In this document: positions 1 through 8,938 of the stretch, piece after piece
Numbering within the stretch: position 1 is the first letter of the stretch
How the letters are laid out: each line of letters opens with the position of its first letter
From: CAZUMH01 sp964621645
GTDB lineage: Bacteria; Zhuqueibacterota; QNDG01; JAGLOF01
Assembly: GCA_964621645.1 (NCBI GenBank)
Contig: CAZUMH010000005.1
Location: 9,414-73,413, forward strand
Direction of reading: 5' to 3'
Length of the DNA: 64,000 nt
Notes under the pieces: generated by a model
What the model saw: the letters and a program-made list of their open reading frames with translations, nothing else
Databases searched by the model: none
Told to the model about the DNA's origin: nothing
Position numbers and translations under genes: made by a program

Positions 1-1
1 C

Positions 2-1399
2 TTCGCCACCAGGGGTGCCGCAAGTCTGCTGCCTGAGCGTTTTTACGCGGACCTTTCATCAAGCACAAGCGGGGAGATCCCGGAAGAACTGAGGCACCAG
101 ATCCTCATTGAGCTGTCGTTGCAGAGATCTATCCCTGTATCGGAGCTGAAGGAGAAGGATATTAGCACGGACCGCTTCGGCAAAATCCTGCTGGAAAAAT
201 GCAGCCTCACGGCTGTTCAGCTCACCCGCGATCTGCAGAAATCCATGGAAGAAAAAATTGTGAAGGGCTCAGCCTATCCCGCAAATACAGTCTTCCTCCA
301 CACGGCTCCCCATCATGACGACATCATGCTGGGCTACTTCCCTTACGCGGTGAGGACCATCCGCGAGCCCTCTAACAAACACCACTTCGCCTACCTGACC
401 TCCGGATTTAATGCGGTTACCAATTCCTATGCCCTGACGCTCATCGAAAACCTTAAACGATTTCTCTACAGCCGGGAATTTCAAGCACTGTTCGACGAAG
501 GATATTTCCTCCAGCATACGGCCCACGGCCGCAACCGGGATGTCTGGCAGTATCTGGACGGTGTGGCCGGTGCCAATAATCATATGAAACGGGAGGGAGA
601 AGCACGAAGAACGTTCCGTATCCTCATGGAAATCTTCGAAGAGGAAGATCCCGAGAATCTGGAAGACCGGGTTCGGGAGCTGGAGAACTACTTCCAGACC
701 CAGTATGCCGGGAAAAAAGACATTACCTACATTCAGCAATTCAAGGGGATGACGCGGGAATGGGAAGCGGACTGTCTCTGGGGCTATCTCGGTTTCGACA
801 GCGAATCCATTCATCATCTGCGTCTGGGATTTTATACGGGGGACATCTTCACCGAAGAACCGACCCTGGACCGGGACGTTCCGCCGATTCTGAAGCTGCT
901 CCGACAGGTAAACCCCCAGGTAATCAGTGTAGCCCTGGATCCGGAAGCCAGCGGACCTGACACTCACTATAAGGTCATGCAGGCGGTAAGCGAAGCGCTG
1001 AAACTCTACCAGAAGGAATCCGGCCGCACCGATATCCGGGTTCTGGGATACAGAAACGTCTGGTACCGCTTCCATCCTTCCAGAGCCAATCTCTACGTCC
1101 CGGTATCCTTGAACATGTTTGCCGTATTGCAGCAGATCTTTATAAACGCCTTCGTTTCCCAGAAAAGCGCTTCCTTCCCCAGCTACAGTTATGACGGCCC
1201 CTTCTCAGGGCTGGCTCAGCAGATTCAAGTGGAGCAGTACCAGCAGCTGAAGACCTGTCTGGGGCGCCGCTTTTTCAACGATCATTCGCGGCCGCTCATC
1301 AGGGGAGCGCGGGGCTTCGTCTATTTGCGGGAGATGTCGCCGGAAGAGTTCTACGCTCTGGCCCGGGAGTTGAAAGAAAGCACCGAGGCCGCTCTTTAA
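2..1399 (+). CDS. NagB/LmbE-type amino-sugar deaminase, C-terminal part (5' end outside window)
   Basis: The reading frame is open from the first bases of the window, so this is the C-terminal part of a longer protein; a TTG at 119 is only an internal codon. The visible part carries a PIG-L/LmbE-type motif, APHHDDIMLG (near 305-334), a variant of the usual HPDDE zinc site, in a domain of about 400 residues. This layout matches the long glucosamine-6-phosphate deaminase homologues of Bacteroidetes-like bacteria, in which an N-terminal NagB domain is followed by an LmbE-like domain. The family is recognised from this C-terminal architecture only, because the NagB half is not in the window. If correct, the protein converts GlcN-6-P to Fru-6-P and ammonia in the cytoplasm; the role of the LmbE part is not established. 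A gene with a strong RBS follows after 39 bp. Confidence 0.65.
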   Translation, partial: FATRGAASLLPERFYADLSSSTSGEIPEELRHQILIELSLQRSIPVSELKEKDISTDRFGKILLEKCSLTAVQLTRDLQKSMEEKIVKGSAYPANTVFLHTAPHHDDIMLGYFPYAVRTIREPSNKHHFAYLTSGFNAVTNSYALTLIENLKRFLYSREFQALFDEGYFLQHTAHGRNRDVWQYLDGVAGANNHMKREGEARRTFRILMEIFEEEDPENLEDRVRELENYFQTQYAGKKDITYIQQFKGMTREWEADCLWGYLGFDSESIHHLRLGFYTGDIFTEEPTLDRDVPPILKLLRQVNPQVISVALDPEASGPDTHYKVMQAVSEALKLYQKESGRTDIRVLGYRNVWYRFHPSRANLYVPVSLNMFAVLQQIFINAFVSQKSASFPSYSYDGPFSGLAQQIQVEQYQQLKTCLGRRFFNDHSRPLIRGARGFVYLREMSPEEFYALARELKESTEAAL

Positions 1400-1438
1400 T
1401 AATAACAGATTCAACTGGATGATAAAAGGAGGATTACT

Positions 1439-2173
1439 ATGAGAGTCTTGATTATTATGGGGACAATCGTCGGCATGCTGCTGGTAGCCCTCTGCCTGGG
1501 AAAGCATAATTACGAAAAAGATATAATCAGCACCGCTAAAGGAGATCTGGAAATAACCTTCTTCGGCCACGCCACATTCATGATGGCCTGGAACGATTTG
1601 ATCATCCATGTCGACCCTGTCAGCCAAGAGGCGGATTATGCCGCCCAGCCCAAAGCCGATATTATTCTGGTGACTCATGAGCACGGTGACCATCTAGACA
1701 CCGCCGCCATCAAGAAGATCCGCACGCCTGATACCGAAATCATCTACACGGAAGCCTGCTCCGAGAAGCTTGCCGGCGGCAAAATCATGGTCAATGGTGA
1801 TTCGCTTACCGTGAAGGGGATTCTTATCGAGGCCGTTCCCGCCTACAACATCCAGCACAAGCGGCCCAACGGTGGCCCCTTTCACCCCAAGGGCCGAGGC
1901 AACGGCTACGTGCTTGACCTGGCGGGAACCAGAGTCTACATCGCCGGGGACACGGAAAACATCCCCGAAATGGCCGATCTGAACAATATCGACATCGCCT
2001 TTCTGCCTATGAATCTGCCCTATACCATGACTCCGGAAATGGCGGCCGCCGCTGCCAGGATGTTCCATCCGAAGATTCTCTACCCCTACCATTACGGTAA
2101 CACCGATCCCCGGAAACTGGTGGATCTGCTTAAGGATGCCAGCATCGAGGTACGTGTCCGGCAGATGCAATAA
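1439..2173 (+). CDS. Exported MBL-fold hydrolase (UlaG/UPF0173-like)
   Basis: This 244-residue metallo-beta-lactamase-fold protein has an intact metal motif, THEHGDH (His80, His82, Asp84, His85), preceded by the FFGHA strand typical of the UlaG/UPF0173 branch. AGDTE and a late YHYG supply further metal ligands. The first 20 residues are a hydrophobic signal or anchor sequence, so the enzyme probably acts outside the cytoplasm or at the membrane. An AAAAGGAGG site lies 6 bp upstream of the ATG and fixes the start. Family members hydrolyse diverse substrates (lactones, phosphodiesters), so no substrate can be assigned. It may be co-transcribed with the deaminase gene ahead of it. Confidence 0.75.
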   Translation: MRVLIIMGTIVGMLLVALCLGKHNYEKDIISTAKGDLEITFFGHATFMMAWNDLIIHVDPVSQEADYAAQPKADIILVTHEHGDHLDTAAIKKIRTPDTEIIYTEACSEKLAGGKIMVNGDSLTVKGILIEAVPAYNIQHKRPNGGPFHPKGRGNGYVLDLAGTRVYIAGDTENIPEMADLNNIDIAFLPMNLPYTMTPEMAAAAARMFHPKILYPYHYGNTDPRKLVDLLKDASIEVRVRQMQ

Positions 2174-2258
2174 TAGGATTCGGCATCCGCATACAAGGAT
2201 ATCCTTATACTCAAGATAATCTTTGAAAGCAGGTATCGGTCCTTAGTGAGGGTTACTC

Positions 2259-3113
2259 ATGCGTCTCTGCACCATTGCCCACGAGGGAAAGGATCAGGGG
2301 AGTCTTCTCCTTGAAAGCCGGGTAATCCCGTTTGAATCGATCAATACATCCCTTGGAACTTCTTTGCCGGAGAACGTGGGAGAACTGATCTTTTCAGGAA
2401 GGATTGAAGAGCTCCGGTCGCTGCTGCCCCGCCTTCAGTATCAGGTGCAATCCGGCATTCCAATGGAGGAAGCCGTCTGGCGCGCCCCTTATCTGCATCC
2501 AGGCAAAATCTGGGGTATCGGACTCAACTACCCACGCCATGCCGGCGATCTTCGTGAGCAGACTCCCATGGATGAACCGGCCAGCTTCATGAAACCGGAC
2601 ACCACCATCATCGGCCCCGGCCAGCCTGTGCGGCTGCCGCCTCAGTCGAGGCGGGTGACCGGTGAAGCGGAAATCGGGGTCATCATCGGTCAGGAATGCA
2701 AAGACGTGCCCCTGAATCGGGTCCGGGATGTCATCCTCGGCTATACGACCATCATAGATATGACCGCGGAGGACATTCTGAAGCGCAATCCCCGTTTTCT
2801 CACCCGCAGCAAGAGTTTCGACACTTTCTTCAGCTTCGGCCCCCTCATCGTCACCGCAGATGAAATTGAGGATGTAAACAAACTCACCATCACGACTTGG
2901 CACAACGGGAGAAAACACCGGGCCGCACCGGTCGGGGATATGACGTTTCCTCCCTTTGAGCTGGTGTCCTTTCACTCCCACGTCATGACCCTCAAACCCG
3001 GGGATATCATCTCCTGCGGCACCCCGGGTGCCGCTCCCCTGGCCCCGGGGGATGTGGTGGGCTGCACTGTGGACCAAATCGGCAGCCTGGAAAATCCCGT
3101 GCAGGCTTACTGA
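2259..3113 (+). CDS. Fumarylacetoacetate hydrolase (FAH) family protein
   Basis: This 284-residue protein has the FAH-superfamily layout: a short, poorly conserved N-terminal domain (about 1-80) and a catalytic beta-roll domain. The catalytic domain opens with KIWGIGLNYPRHA and carries the metal-binding GEAEIG pair (Glu136, Glu138). It ends with the characteristic LKPGDIISCGTPGG-like segment, here with AAPLAPGD following. Family members are divalent-metal enzymes acting as oxaloacetate decarboxylases, acylpyruvases or 2-hydroxyhepta-2,4-diene-1,7-dioate isomerases on small oxo-acids. The substrate here is unknown and no aromatic-degradation genes lie nearby. The gene is convergent with the DUF89 gene; the 171-bp gap contains short GC-rich inverted repeats but no clear T-run terminator. 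Confidence 0.85.
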   Translation: MRLCTIAHEGKDQGSLLLESRVIPFESINTSLGTSLPENVGELIFSGRIEELRSLLPRLQYQVQSGIPMEEAVWRAPYLHPGKIWGIGLNYPRHAGDLREQTPMDEPASFMKPDTTIIGPGQPVRLPPQSRRVTGEAEIGVIIGQECKDVPLNRVRDVILGYTTIIDMTAEDILKRNPRFLTRSKSFDTFFSFGPLIVTADEIEDVNKLTITTWHNGRKHRAAPVGDMTFPPFELVSFHSHVMTLKPGDIISCGTPGAAPLAPGDVVGCTVDQIGSLENPVQAY

Positions 3114-3284
3114 GCTGGATCTCTGATACTTCAACATCGGGAATGGGAGACAGAGAAGCGGATCTTCTCTGCGGTCCTATAAAAGGAAGGCCCCGGACCC
3201 GCTCCCGAAGGAACGAATCCGGGGTCACAAATCATGAACGCATCGTGATACATTCAGTATCAGAATGCTTTGAAATTTACAAAA

Positions 3285-4157
3285 TTATCCCTCTTTTGAC
3301 AAGATATTTTTATCCTGCCCGAAGACCAGATCACCCGGACGCACCCCCAAAGCCTCAGCCACCACCTCGCACTTGGCCCTGAGCAGGAAGAAAATCCTCT
3401 CATCCCGTCCGACCAGCGATTCAAAATTGCCGTGTCCCTTGGCCAGAATGACATCCGCCTTCTCCCAGGCTTTGAGGAACAGCTCCCCGGCAGCATCATA
3501 ATTGATTCCGATATCGTCCGATCCTGATTCGATTATCTCGACCAGATCCGCCAGACCGGTAAGGCGGGCGTCCTCCAGAAGGACGTCGTTGATCACCGGT
3601 CCTGACTTCACCACGAAGATTACATTCACTCCGCGGGTAAGCAGCGTCTCCACCAGAGCCCGGTCGAAGACGATCTCGCCGCTGTTATCTCCCAGGTAGA
3701 GGAGCTTCGTCCCCCGGCCCAGAATCTTCCGGAAGGCTGCCGTATCATCCCGGGCGAACCGCAGCCCGGTGGCCCGGTCCAGCTCTTCCTCCAGATCCCA
3801 GGTCTGGCCTATCCCCAGATCGATGACGTTGCCTGCTGCGGCAATGTGCAATGCGGCCGCGAGAGGATCATCGGCAGCGGCAATAATGCGGCGCATTCTG
3901 GGCAGCAGTTTCAAGGCCTCCTCATTTGTACGCGTCTTTACCTCCTGATAGGGATCGGAGACGCCTGTCACCTCACTGACAATGCGGTACACCGGCGTGG
4001 ACAGGGCCGCCGGCGTCAGATGCAAATCGGCTTGCTGGACCAGCTCCGCCGCCCTGTTTATCACTTCCCTCTGCAGAGCAACATCCCGGGTGGCTAGTTT
4101 GACCGTATTAAACGCCTGCTTCATGAGGCAGGCCAGACAATCAATATTGGATTCCAC
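3285..4157 (-). CDS. DUF89/ARMT1-like metal-dependent phosphatase
   Basis: The 290-residue product matches the DUF89 (damage-control phosphatase/ARMT1) family of bacterial and archaeal type. It has an N-terminal Cys pair (Cys7, Cys10 in DCLAC), a central YLGDNSGEIVFD loop with the conserved Asp-Asn-Ser-Gly-Glu metal site, and a late KGHGNFESL motif. The family dephosphorylates sugar or cofactor-related phosphates, often removing damaged metabolites; the substrate here is unknown. The start is a GTG with an AAAGGCGG Shine-Dalgarno sequence upstream. It is a single minus-strand gene that diverges from the glycosidase locus. Confidence 0.85.
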   Translation of the reverse strand: MESNIDCLACLMKQAFNTVKLATRDVALQREVINRAAELVQQADLHLTPAALSTPVYRIVSEVTGVSDPYQEVKTRTNEEALKLLPRMRRIIAAADDPLAAALHIAAAGNVIDLGIGQTWDLEEELDRATGLRFARDDTAAFRKILGRGTKLLYLGDNSGEIVFDRALVETLLTRGVNVIFVVKSGPVINDVLLEDARLTGLADLVEIIESGSDDIGINYDAAGELFLKAWEKADVILAKGHGNFESLVGRDERIFFLLRAKCEVVAEALGVRPGDLVFGQDKNILSKEG

Positions 4158-4544
4158 TGTATTTCCGCCTTTGCGGTTTTCTTTCCTGGATCAGGATTCT
4201 TAAGTTACAATCATTTTCTTTATTGTCAAGGGAAAACATCTTTGCCGTTGACATCCAGACAGGGATTTTGTATTTTTCAGTTATCGATAACGAATCGGTA
4301 TGTCGGTAAAAATCCCTGCCCCTGCAAATCCAAACCGGAGTAATTTTTATGCGCGGAAAGCTCAAAATATCTCCTGTACGTATCACCCTTTTGAGGAACT
4401 GTTAACAACGGTGCCTTTCCCTGCTATGGAAACGGCGGCATAGCGCCTCTTTCAGGAAAAATATCCCGCTTTCGCAGGGAGATAACGGACATTACGGCGT
4501 ATTTTTCGATTGTATCGCACCGTATTACAAGGAGCATCCCAGCT
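4158..4544. other. Divergent intergenic region ahead of the glycosidase locus
   Basis: This 387-bp, comparatively AT-rich region separates the minus-strand DUF89 gene from the plus-strand glycosidase run. It contains the sigma70-like promoter listed separately and an AAGGAG ribosome binding site just before 4545. I see no small gene with a ribosome binding site, no tRNA and no clear operator palindrome. Confidence 0.5.
4248..4276 (+). promoter_or_regulatory. Candidate sigma70 promoter for the glycosidase locus
   Basis: A perfect -35 TTGACA is followed after exactly 17 bp by TATTTT as a -10 box, facing the plus-strand glycosidase genes about 270 bp downstream. The match and spacing are good, but the long leader and the lack of a second such site leave it a prediction. 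Confidence 0.5.
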
Positions 4545-6590
4545 ATGGAAAAAAACCGTTTGCCGTTTTTCCTTTTTCTTTTTCTGGTCTTTTTCTCCTG
4601 CCGGGGCCAGCAGGCCAACCGGCTCTATCCCGTCAATACTCCTCCGCTCAAACCCACGGCCTTCACCAAACTGCCGCTGGGCGCGGTGAAACCGGCCGGC
4701 TGGCTGCTTGACCAGCTCAAGGCCCAGGCCACGGGATTGACCGGCAATCTGGACCAATTCTGGCCCGATCTGACCAATTCCGCCTGGAAAGGCGGCAGCG
4801 GCGAAGCCTGGGAACGGGGGCCCTACTATCTGGACGGTCTCGTGCCTCTGGCCTACCTGCTCGATGACAAAAATCTCATTGCCAAAGTCCAGAAATGGAT
4901 CGATCCCATCATTGAGAGCGCCAAGCCGAACGGCTGGTTCGGACCGGAAAAGAACACGGACCGCTGGCCCCTGGCCGTGGCCTCCAAGGTCCTCTGGCAG
5001 TATTATGATGCCACCCGGGACATGCGGGCCCTGAATGTACTGAAAGGATATTTTCGTTATCTGCGGGACAATCCTCCCGACTGGCCGGACAGCACCTGGA
5101 GGGGAGTGCGGGCCATGGAGACCGCCGTCACGGGGTACTCGCTCTACCGCGTCACCGGGGATAAGGATATTCTCGAAACGATTTCCACTATCTTTCACAA
5201 CAGTTTCGACTGGACCGGCTATTATAAAACATTTCCCTGGGATTCTGCCGCGGTTGCCGAAGGCCGGATCCCTCTGAATTGGGAAGCCGACGGACTAACG
5301 GCCCATGTGGTCAATAACGCCATGGCCGTTAAATATCCCGGCCTCTGGTATCAGCAGTCGGGAGACGAGCGCTATCGGAAAGCGGTCTTGGAAGCGCTGA
5401 AAAAGTATGACCGCAACCACGGACAGGTGGGCGGCAGGTTTTCCGGAGACGAGCATCTTTTCGGGAAACGTCCCACTCAGGGCACGGAACTCTGTTCCGT
5501 GGTCGAACTCATGTTCTCCCTGGAGAATCTGCTGGAAATCATGGGTGATCCCTGCCTGGCTGACCGCCTGGAACTGCTGGCATACAACTCTCTGCCCGGC
5601 ACCATGACTCCCGATTGCTGGGCTCATCAGTACGATCAGCAGGCCAATCAGATTCTGGTGACCCGGGCCCCGCGGCAATGGAGCACCAACAAGGATGCTT
5701 CCAACATTTACGGCCTCATGCCCAACTATCCCTGCTGTCTGGCCAACATGCATCAAGGCTGGCCCAAGCTGGTTACGCATCTCTGGATGGCCACTCCGGA
5801 CAACGGACTGGCCGCTCTGGTCTACGCTCCATCTACGGTGACCGCAAGGGTTGCCGATGGACAGACGGTCACCCTGGAAGAAGTAACCGATTACCCCTTC
5901 GAGGGGACCATTCGTCTGCGCATCAAGACAGATAAGGAGATCCGCTTCCCGATCTATCTGCGCATCCCCGGCTGGGCCAGCGATGCCACCCTTACCTGGG
6001 GAGACGATCTCCTCACTCCGGATGCGGACCGCATCGTTCGGGTCGAGCATACCTGGCAGAACGGTGACGAGATCATGCTCACCCTGCCGATGGACATCGA
6101 AGTGGAAAAAAGGTTCAATAACGCCGCCGCTATCCGCCGCGGCCCCCTCTATTTCTCGCTGCGCATCGGGAAAAAATACAAGAAGATCGACCTTAATGAG
6201 AGAAATTTCGGCAGCATTCCCTACCGGGGATCGGTGGATTGGGAAATCCGGCCCACTACTCCCTGGAATGTAGCGCTGCTTCTGCGGGACGATCTTCCCG
6301 ATTATGGATTCTCTCTGCATCGTTTTCCCATCTCCCGTTACCCCTTCTCGGACCAGGGCGAAATGATCTACGACGCCAACTCAAACAGCTACGGCAGATG
6401 GCCCCATTCGGCGCCGGTGGTCCTGCAGGTTCAAGGGAAAATCCTGTCGGGATGGGGAATAAAATACAACTCCGCCGAGGATCCGCCTCTCAGTCCGGTA
6501 AAATCCGCAGAGCCCCTGCAAACCTGGCAGCTTGTCCCGTACGGCTGCGCCCGCCTCCGGATAAGCGAATTCCCGGTGCTACAAAAGTAG
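4545..6590 (+). CDS. GH127-like (DUF1680) exported glycosidase
   Basis: This 681-residue lipoprotein (signal with a VFFSC lipobox) has the (alpha/alpha)6 barrel plus beta-sandwich layout of the DUF1680/GH127 family. In characterised GH127 beta-L-arabinofuranosidases a Glu-x-Cys plus a Cys-Cys pair bind zinc, and one Cys is the nucleophile. The same signature is visible here as Glu315/Cys317 (TELCSVVE) and Cys397-Cys398 (YPCCLANMHQ), at nearly the same separation. The sequence is clearly more distant from the other two GH127 homologues in the locus than they are from each other, so its specificity may differ. An AAGGAG site 9 bp upstream fixes the ATG. It is the first gene of the plus-strand locus. 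Predicted location: periplasm or outer membrane, lipid-anchored. Confidence 0.8.
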   Translation: MEKNRLPFFLFLFLVFFSCRGQQANRLYPVNTPPLKPTAFTKLPLGAVKPAGWLLDQLKAQATGLTGNLDQFWPDLTNSAWKGGSGEAWERGPYYLDGLVPLAYLLDDKNLIAKVQKWIDPIIESAKPNGWFGPEKNTDRWPLAVASKVLWQYYDATRDMRALNVLKGYFRYLRDNPPDWPDSTWRGVRAMETAVTGYSLYRVTGDKDILETISTIFHNSFDWTGYYKTFPWDSAAVAEGRIPLNWEADGLTAHVVNNAMAVKYPGLWYQQSGDERYRKAVLEALKKYDRNHGQVGGRFSGDEHLFGKRPTQGTELCSVVELMFSLENLLEIMGDPCLADRLELLAYNSLPGTMTPDCWAHQYDQQANQILVTRAPRQWSTNKDASNIYGLMPNYPCCLANMHQGWPKLVTHLWMATPDNGLAALVYAPSTVTARVADGQTVTLEEVTDYPFEGTIRLRIKTDKEIRFPIYLRIPGWASDATLTWGDDLLTPDADRIVRVEHTWQNGDEIMLTLPMDIEVEKRFNNAAAIRRGPLYFSLRIGKKYKKIDLNERNFGSIPYRGSVDWEIRPTTPWNVALLLRDDLPDYGFSLHRFPISRYPFSDQGEMIYDANSNSYGRWPHSAPVVLQVQGKILSGWGIKYNSAEDPPLSPVKSAEPLQTWQLVPYGCARLRISEFPVLQK

Positions 6591-6641
6591 GCCAGCGGCA
6601 CTGGGCGGGAAGAACCGCAGGAAAAAGAAGGAGGATTATAG

Positions 6642-8906
6642 ATGGTCTCCCGGATTCGATTCAGTTTGTGGATTCTCGCCGCGACCCTGGCAGCCGCCGT
6701 TCCCCAAAGCGCCGCCCAGGGCACCCTGGCAGATTACCAGCGCGCCGACTCCCTCCGTATCTGGGCGGAAAGAAGCGTATACAACACTCCTCAAAATTTA
6801 GTATGGATCGGGTCCTCTCACCGTTTTGTCTACCGCCGGGAGACAGGCCGGGGCAGAGAGTTCATTTTGGTGGATACGGACCAGAAATCGAGCGGCCCAG
6901 CCTTCGACCATGAGCAACTGGCCGACTCTCTATCCGCGGTAACGGGACGGGAATACCGGGCCGATCGTCTTCCTTTCAAGGAGATTCATCTCAGCGAGGA
7001 CGGGAATACACTCCGCTTTCGCCTGGAGGGAGTGGAGTTTACCTGTGATCTGACTGATTATTGCTGTCGCAGGATTACTAAAACGGATTCGGAAGAAAAA
7101 CGCCGGAACCGCCTCTCCCAGAATGATAACACCTCCCACACAGTCATCTCTCCGGACAGCAGCCGGGAGGCCTTTATCCGGGATTTTAATGTATTCGTAC
7201 GCCGCCGGGATGACAGCCGCGAGACGCGGCTCAGTTTCGACGGCAACGAGGGGGACTATTACAGCGACGATTTCCTCTGGTCACCGGATTCGCGGAAACT
7301 GGTCACCCGCCATGTCAAACCGGGATTCGAACGCCGCGTCTACTATATCGAATCATCTCCCGAAGACCAGCTCCAGCCGAAGCTCACCAGCCGCGTCTAC
7401 CCCAAGCCCGGGGACAACATCACCATTCGCAAGCCCGCCCTCTTCGACGTGGCCACGGGCCGACAGCTGCCGCTGGACGACTCCCTCTTTCACAATCCCT
7501 ACTACATCAGCGACATCGAATGGTACGCCAACAGCCGCGGCTTCACCTTCCAGTACAACCAGAGAGGGCACCAGGTCTACCGCGTCATCGAGGTGGATGC
7601 GACCAGCGGGACACCCCGTGCCCTGGTGGATGAGCACAGCGAAACCTTCTTCTGCTACTATGGCAAACTCTTCTGCCGCTTGGTCTCGGAGGGACAGGAG
7701 CTCATCTGGATGTCCGAGCGCGACGGCTGGAACCACCTCTACCTGTACGACACCCGGACCGGTAAGGTGAAAAATCGGATCACGCAGGGACGCTGGGTGG
7801 TGCGACGCGTCCTCTGGGTGGACGAGACCAGACGCCGCATCTACTTTTACGGCAGCGGCCGTGAGAAAGGTGAAGATCCCTACTACCTCAACCTCTACCG
7901 CGTGAATTTCGACGGTTCCGGCCTCATTCGCCTCACCAGCGGCCGCGGTACCCACCAGGTGATATTCTCGCTGGATCATGAGTATTTCACCGATCTTTAT
8001 TCCGAGGTGAATTCCCCTCCGCGGGCCGAACTCCGCCGTACCGAGGACGGCGGCCTGGTCATGAAGCTGGAACGGACCGACACCGCTGACCTTCTCGCTC
8101 TGGGCTGGCAGGCTCCCGAGCCCTTCTGCGCCAAAGGTCGGGATGGCGTCAATGACATCTGGGGCGTCATCTGGCGGCCCACCACCTTCGATCCGGCCAA
8201 GAAATACCGGGTAATCGAATATATCTACGCCGGTCCCCACAACTCCTTCGTGCCCAAATCCTTCAATCCCTGGTTCTCTCAGCAGTCCCTGACGGAACTG
8301 GGTTTCATCGTGGTCCAAATCGACGGCATGGGCACCTCCAACCGCTCAAAAGCCTTTCACGACGTCTGCTACAAGAACATCAAGGACGCCGGCTTCCCGG
8401 ACCGCATCCTCTGGCACCAGGCCCTGGCCCGAAAGTATCCCTGGTATAACATCAAGGAGGGTGTGGGCATCTACGGTCATTCTGCGGGAGGACAGAACTC
8501 CACCGGCGCTCTTCTTTTCCATCCTGATTTCTACACCGTGGCCGTCTCCTCCTGCGGCTGCCATGACAACCGCATGGACAAGATCTCCTGGAACGAGCAG
8601 TGGATGGGCTACCCAGTTGGCCAAGAATACGCCGACAACTCCAACGTGACCCACGCCTCCCGTCTCGAAGGCAAACTCTTCCTTATCGTGGGAGAGATGG
8701 ACACCAACGTCGACCCCTCTTCCACCATGCAGCTGGTCAACGCCCTGGTCAAGGCCAAGAAGGATTTCGACCTGCTGGTTCTTCCTGGCGTGGGCCACTC
8801 CATCGGCGGCGACTACGGCGAACGGCGGCGGCGGGATTTCTTCGTGCGGAACCTGTTAGGGGTCTCGCCCCCGGATTGGAACAGGCTGCTCGCCGGGGAA
8901 GAGTAA
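6642..8906 (+). CDS. Exported S9 family prolyl dipeptidyl-peptidase-like enzyme
   Basis: This 754-residue protein has a cleavable signal peptide ending near AQG. A long beta-propeller region follows (roughly 100-480), then an alpha/beta-hydrolase domain. The catalytic triad is recognisable: Ser614 in GHSAGG, Asp687 in GEMDTNVDP and His719 in PGVGHSIGG. This is the architecture of the S9B (DPP-IV) branch, which releases X-Pro dipeptides from peptide N-termini. A perfect GAAGGAGG site precedes the ATG. It lies 51 bp after the glycosidase gene, in the same orientation, so the two are probably co-transcribed. Its presence among arabinofuranosidases suggests that glycosylated proline-rich peptides are substrates, but that is inference. 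Confidence 0.88.
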   Translation: MVSRIRFSLWILAATLAAAVPQSAAQGTLADYQRADSLRIWAERSVYNTPQNLVWIGSSHRFVYRRETGRGREFILVDTDQKSSGPAFDHEQLADSLSAVTGREYRADRLPFKEIHLSEDGNTLRFRLEGVEFTCDLTDYCCRRITKTDSEEKRRNRLSQNDNTSHTVISPDSSREAFIRDFNVFVRRRDDSRETRLSFDGNEGDYYSDDFLWSPDSRKLVTRHVKPGFERRVYYIESSPEDQLQPKLTSRVYPKPGDNITIRKPALFDVATGRQLPLDDSLFHNPYYISDIEWYANSRGFTFQYNQRGHQVYRVIEVDATSGTPRALVDEHSETFFCYYGKLFCRLVSEGQELIWMSERDGWNHLYLYDTRTGKVKNRITQGRWVVRRVLWVDETRRRIYFYGSGREKGEDPYYLNLYRVNFDGSGLIRLTSGRGTHQVIFSLDHEYFTDLYSEVNSPPRAELRRTEDGGLVMKLERTDTADLLALGWQAPEPFCAKGRDGVNDIWGVIWRPTTFDPAKKYRVIEYIYAGPHNSFVPKSFNPWFSQQSLTELGFIVVQIDGMGTSNRSKAFHDVCYKNIKDAGFPDRILWHQALARKYPWYNIKEGVGIYGHSAGGQNSTGALLFHPDFYTVAVSSCGCHDNRMDKISWNEQWMGYPVGQEYADNSNVTHASRLEGKLFLIVGEMDTNVDPSSTMQLVNALVKAKKDFDLLVLPGVGHSIGGDYGERRRRDFFVRNLLGVSPPDWNRLLAGEE

Positions 8907-8938
8907 CCTCCATTTCTCTTTTTCGAAAGGGGACATCC

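Noticed and set aside
3114..3284. Bidirectional terminator between the FAH and DUF89 genes
   Set aside because: Short inverted repeats are present (AGAGAAG/CTTCTCT and CCCCGGA/TCCGGGG) but none is followed by a T-run in either direction.
8600..8938. Upstream extension of the MBL gene at 8939 into the S9 peptidase gene
   Set aside because: The extension is a shadow of the S9 C-terminus, and the signal peptide begins at the ATG at 8939.
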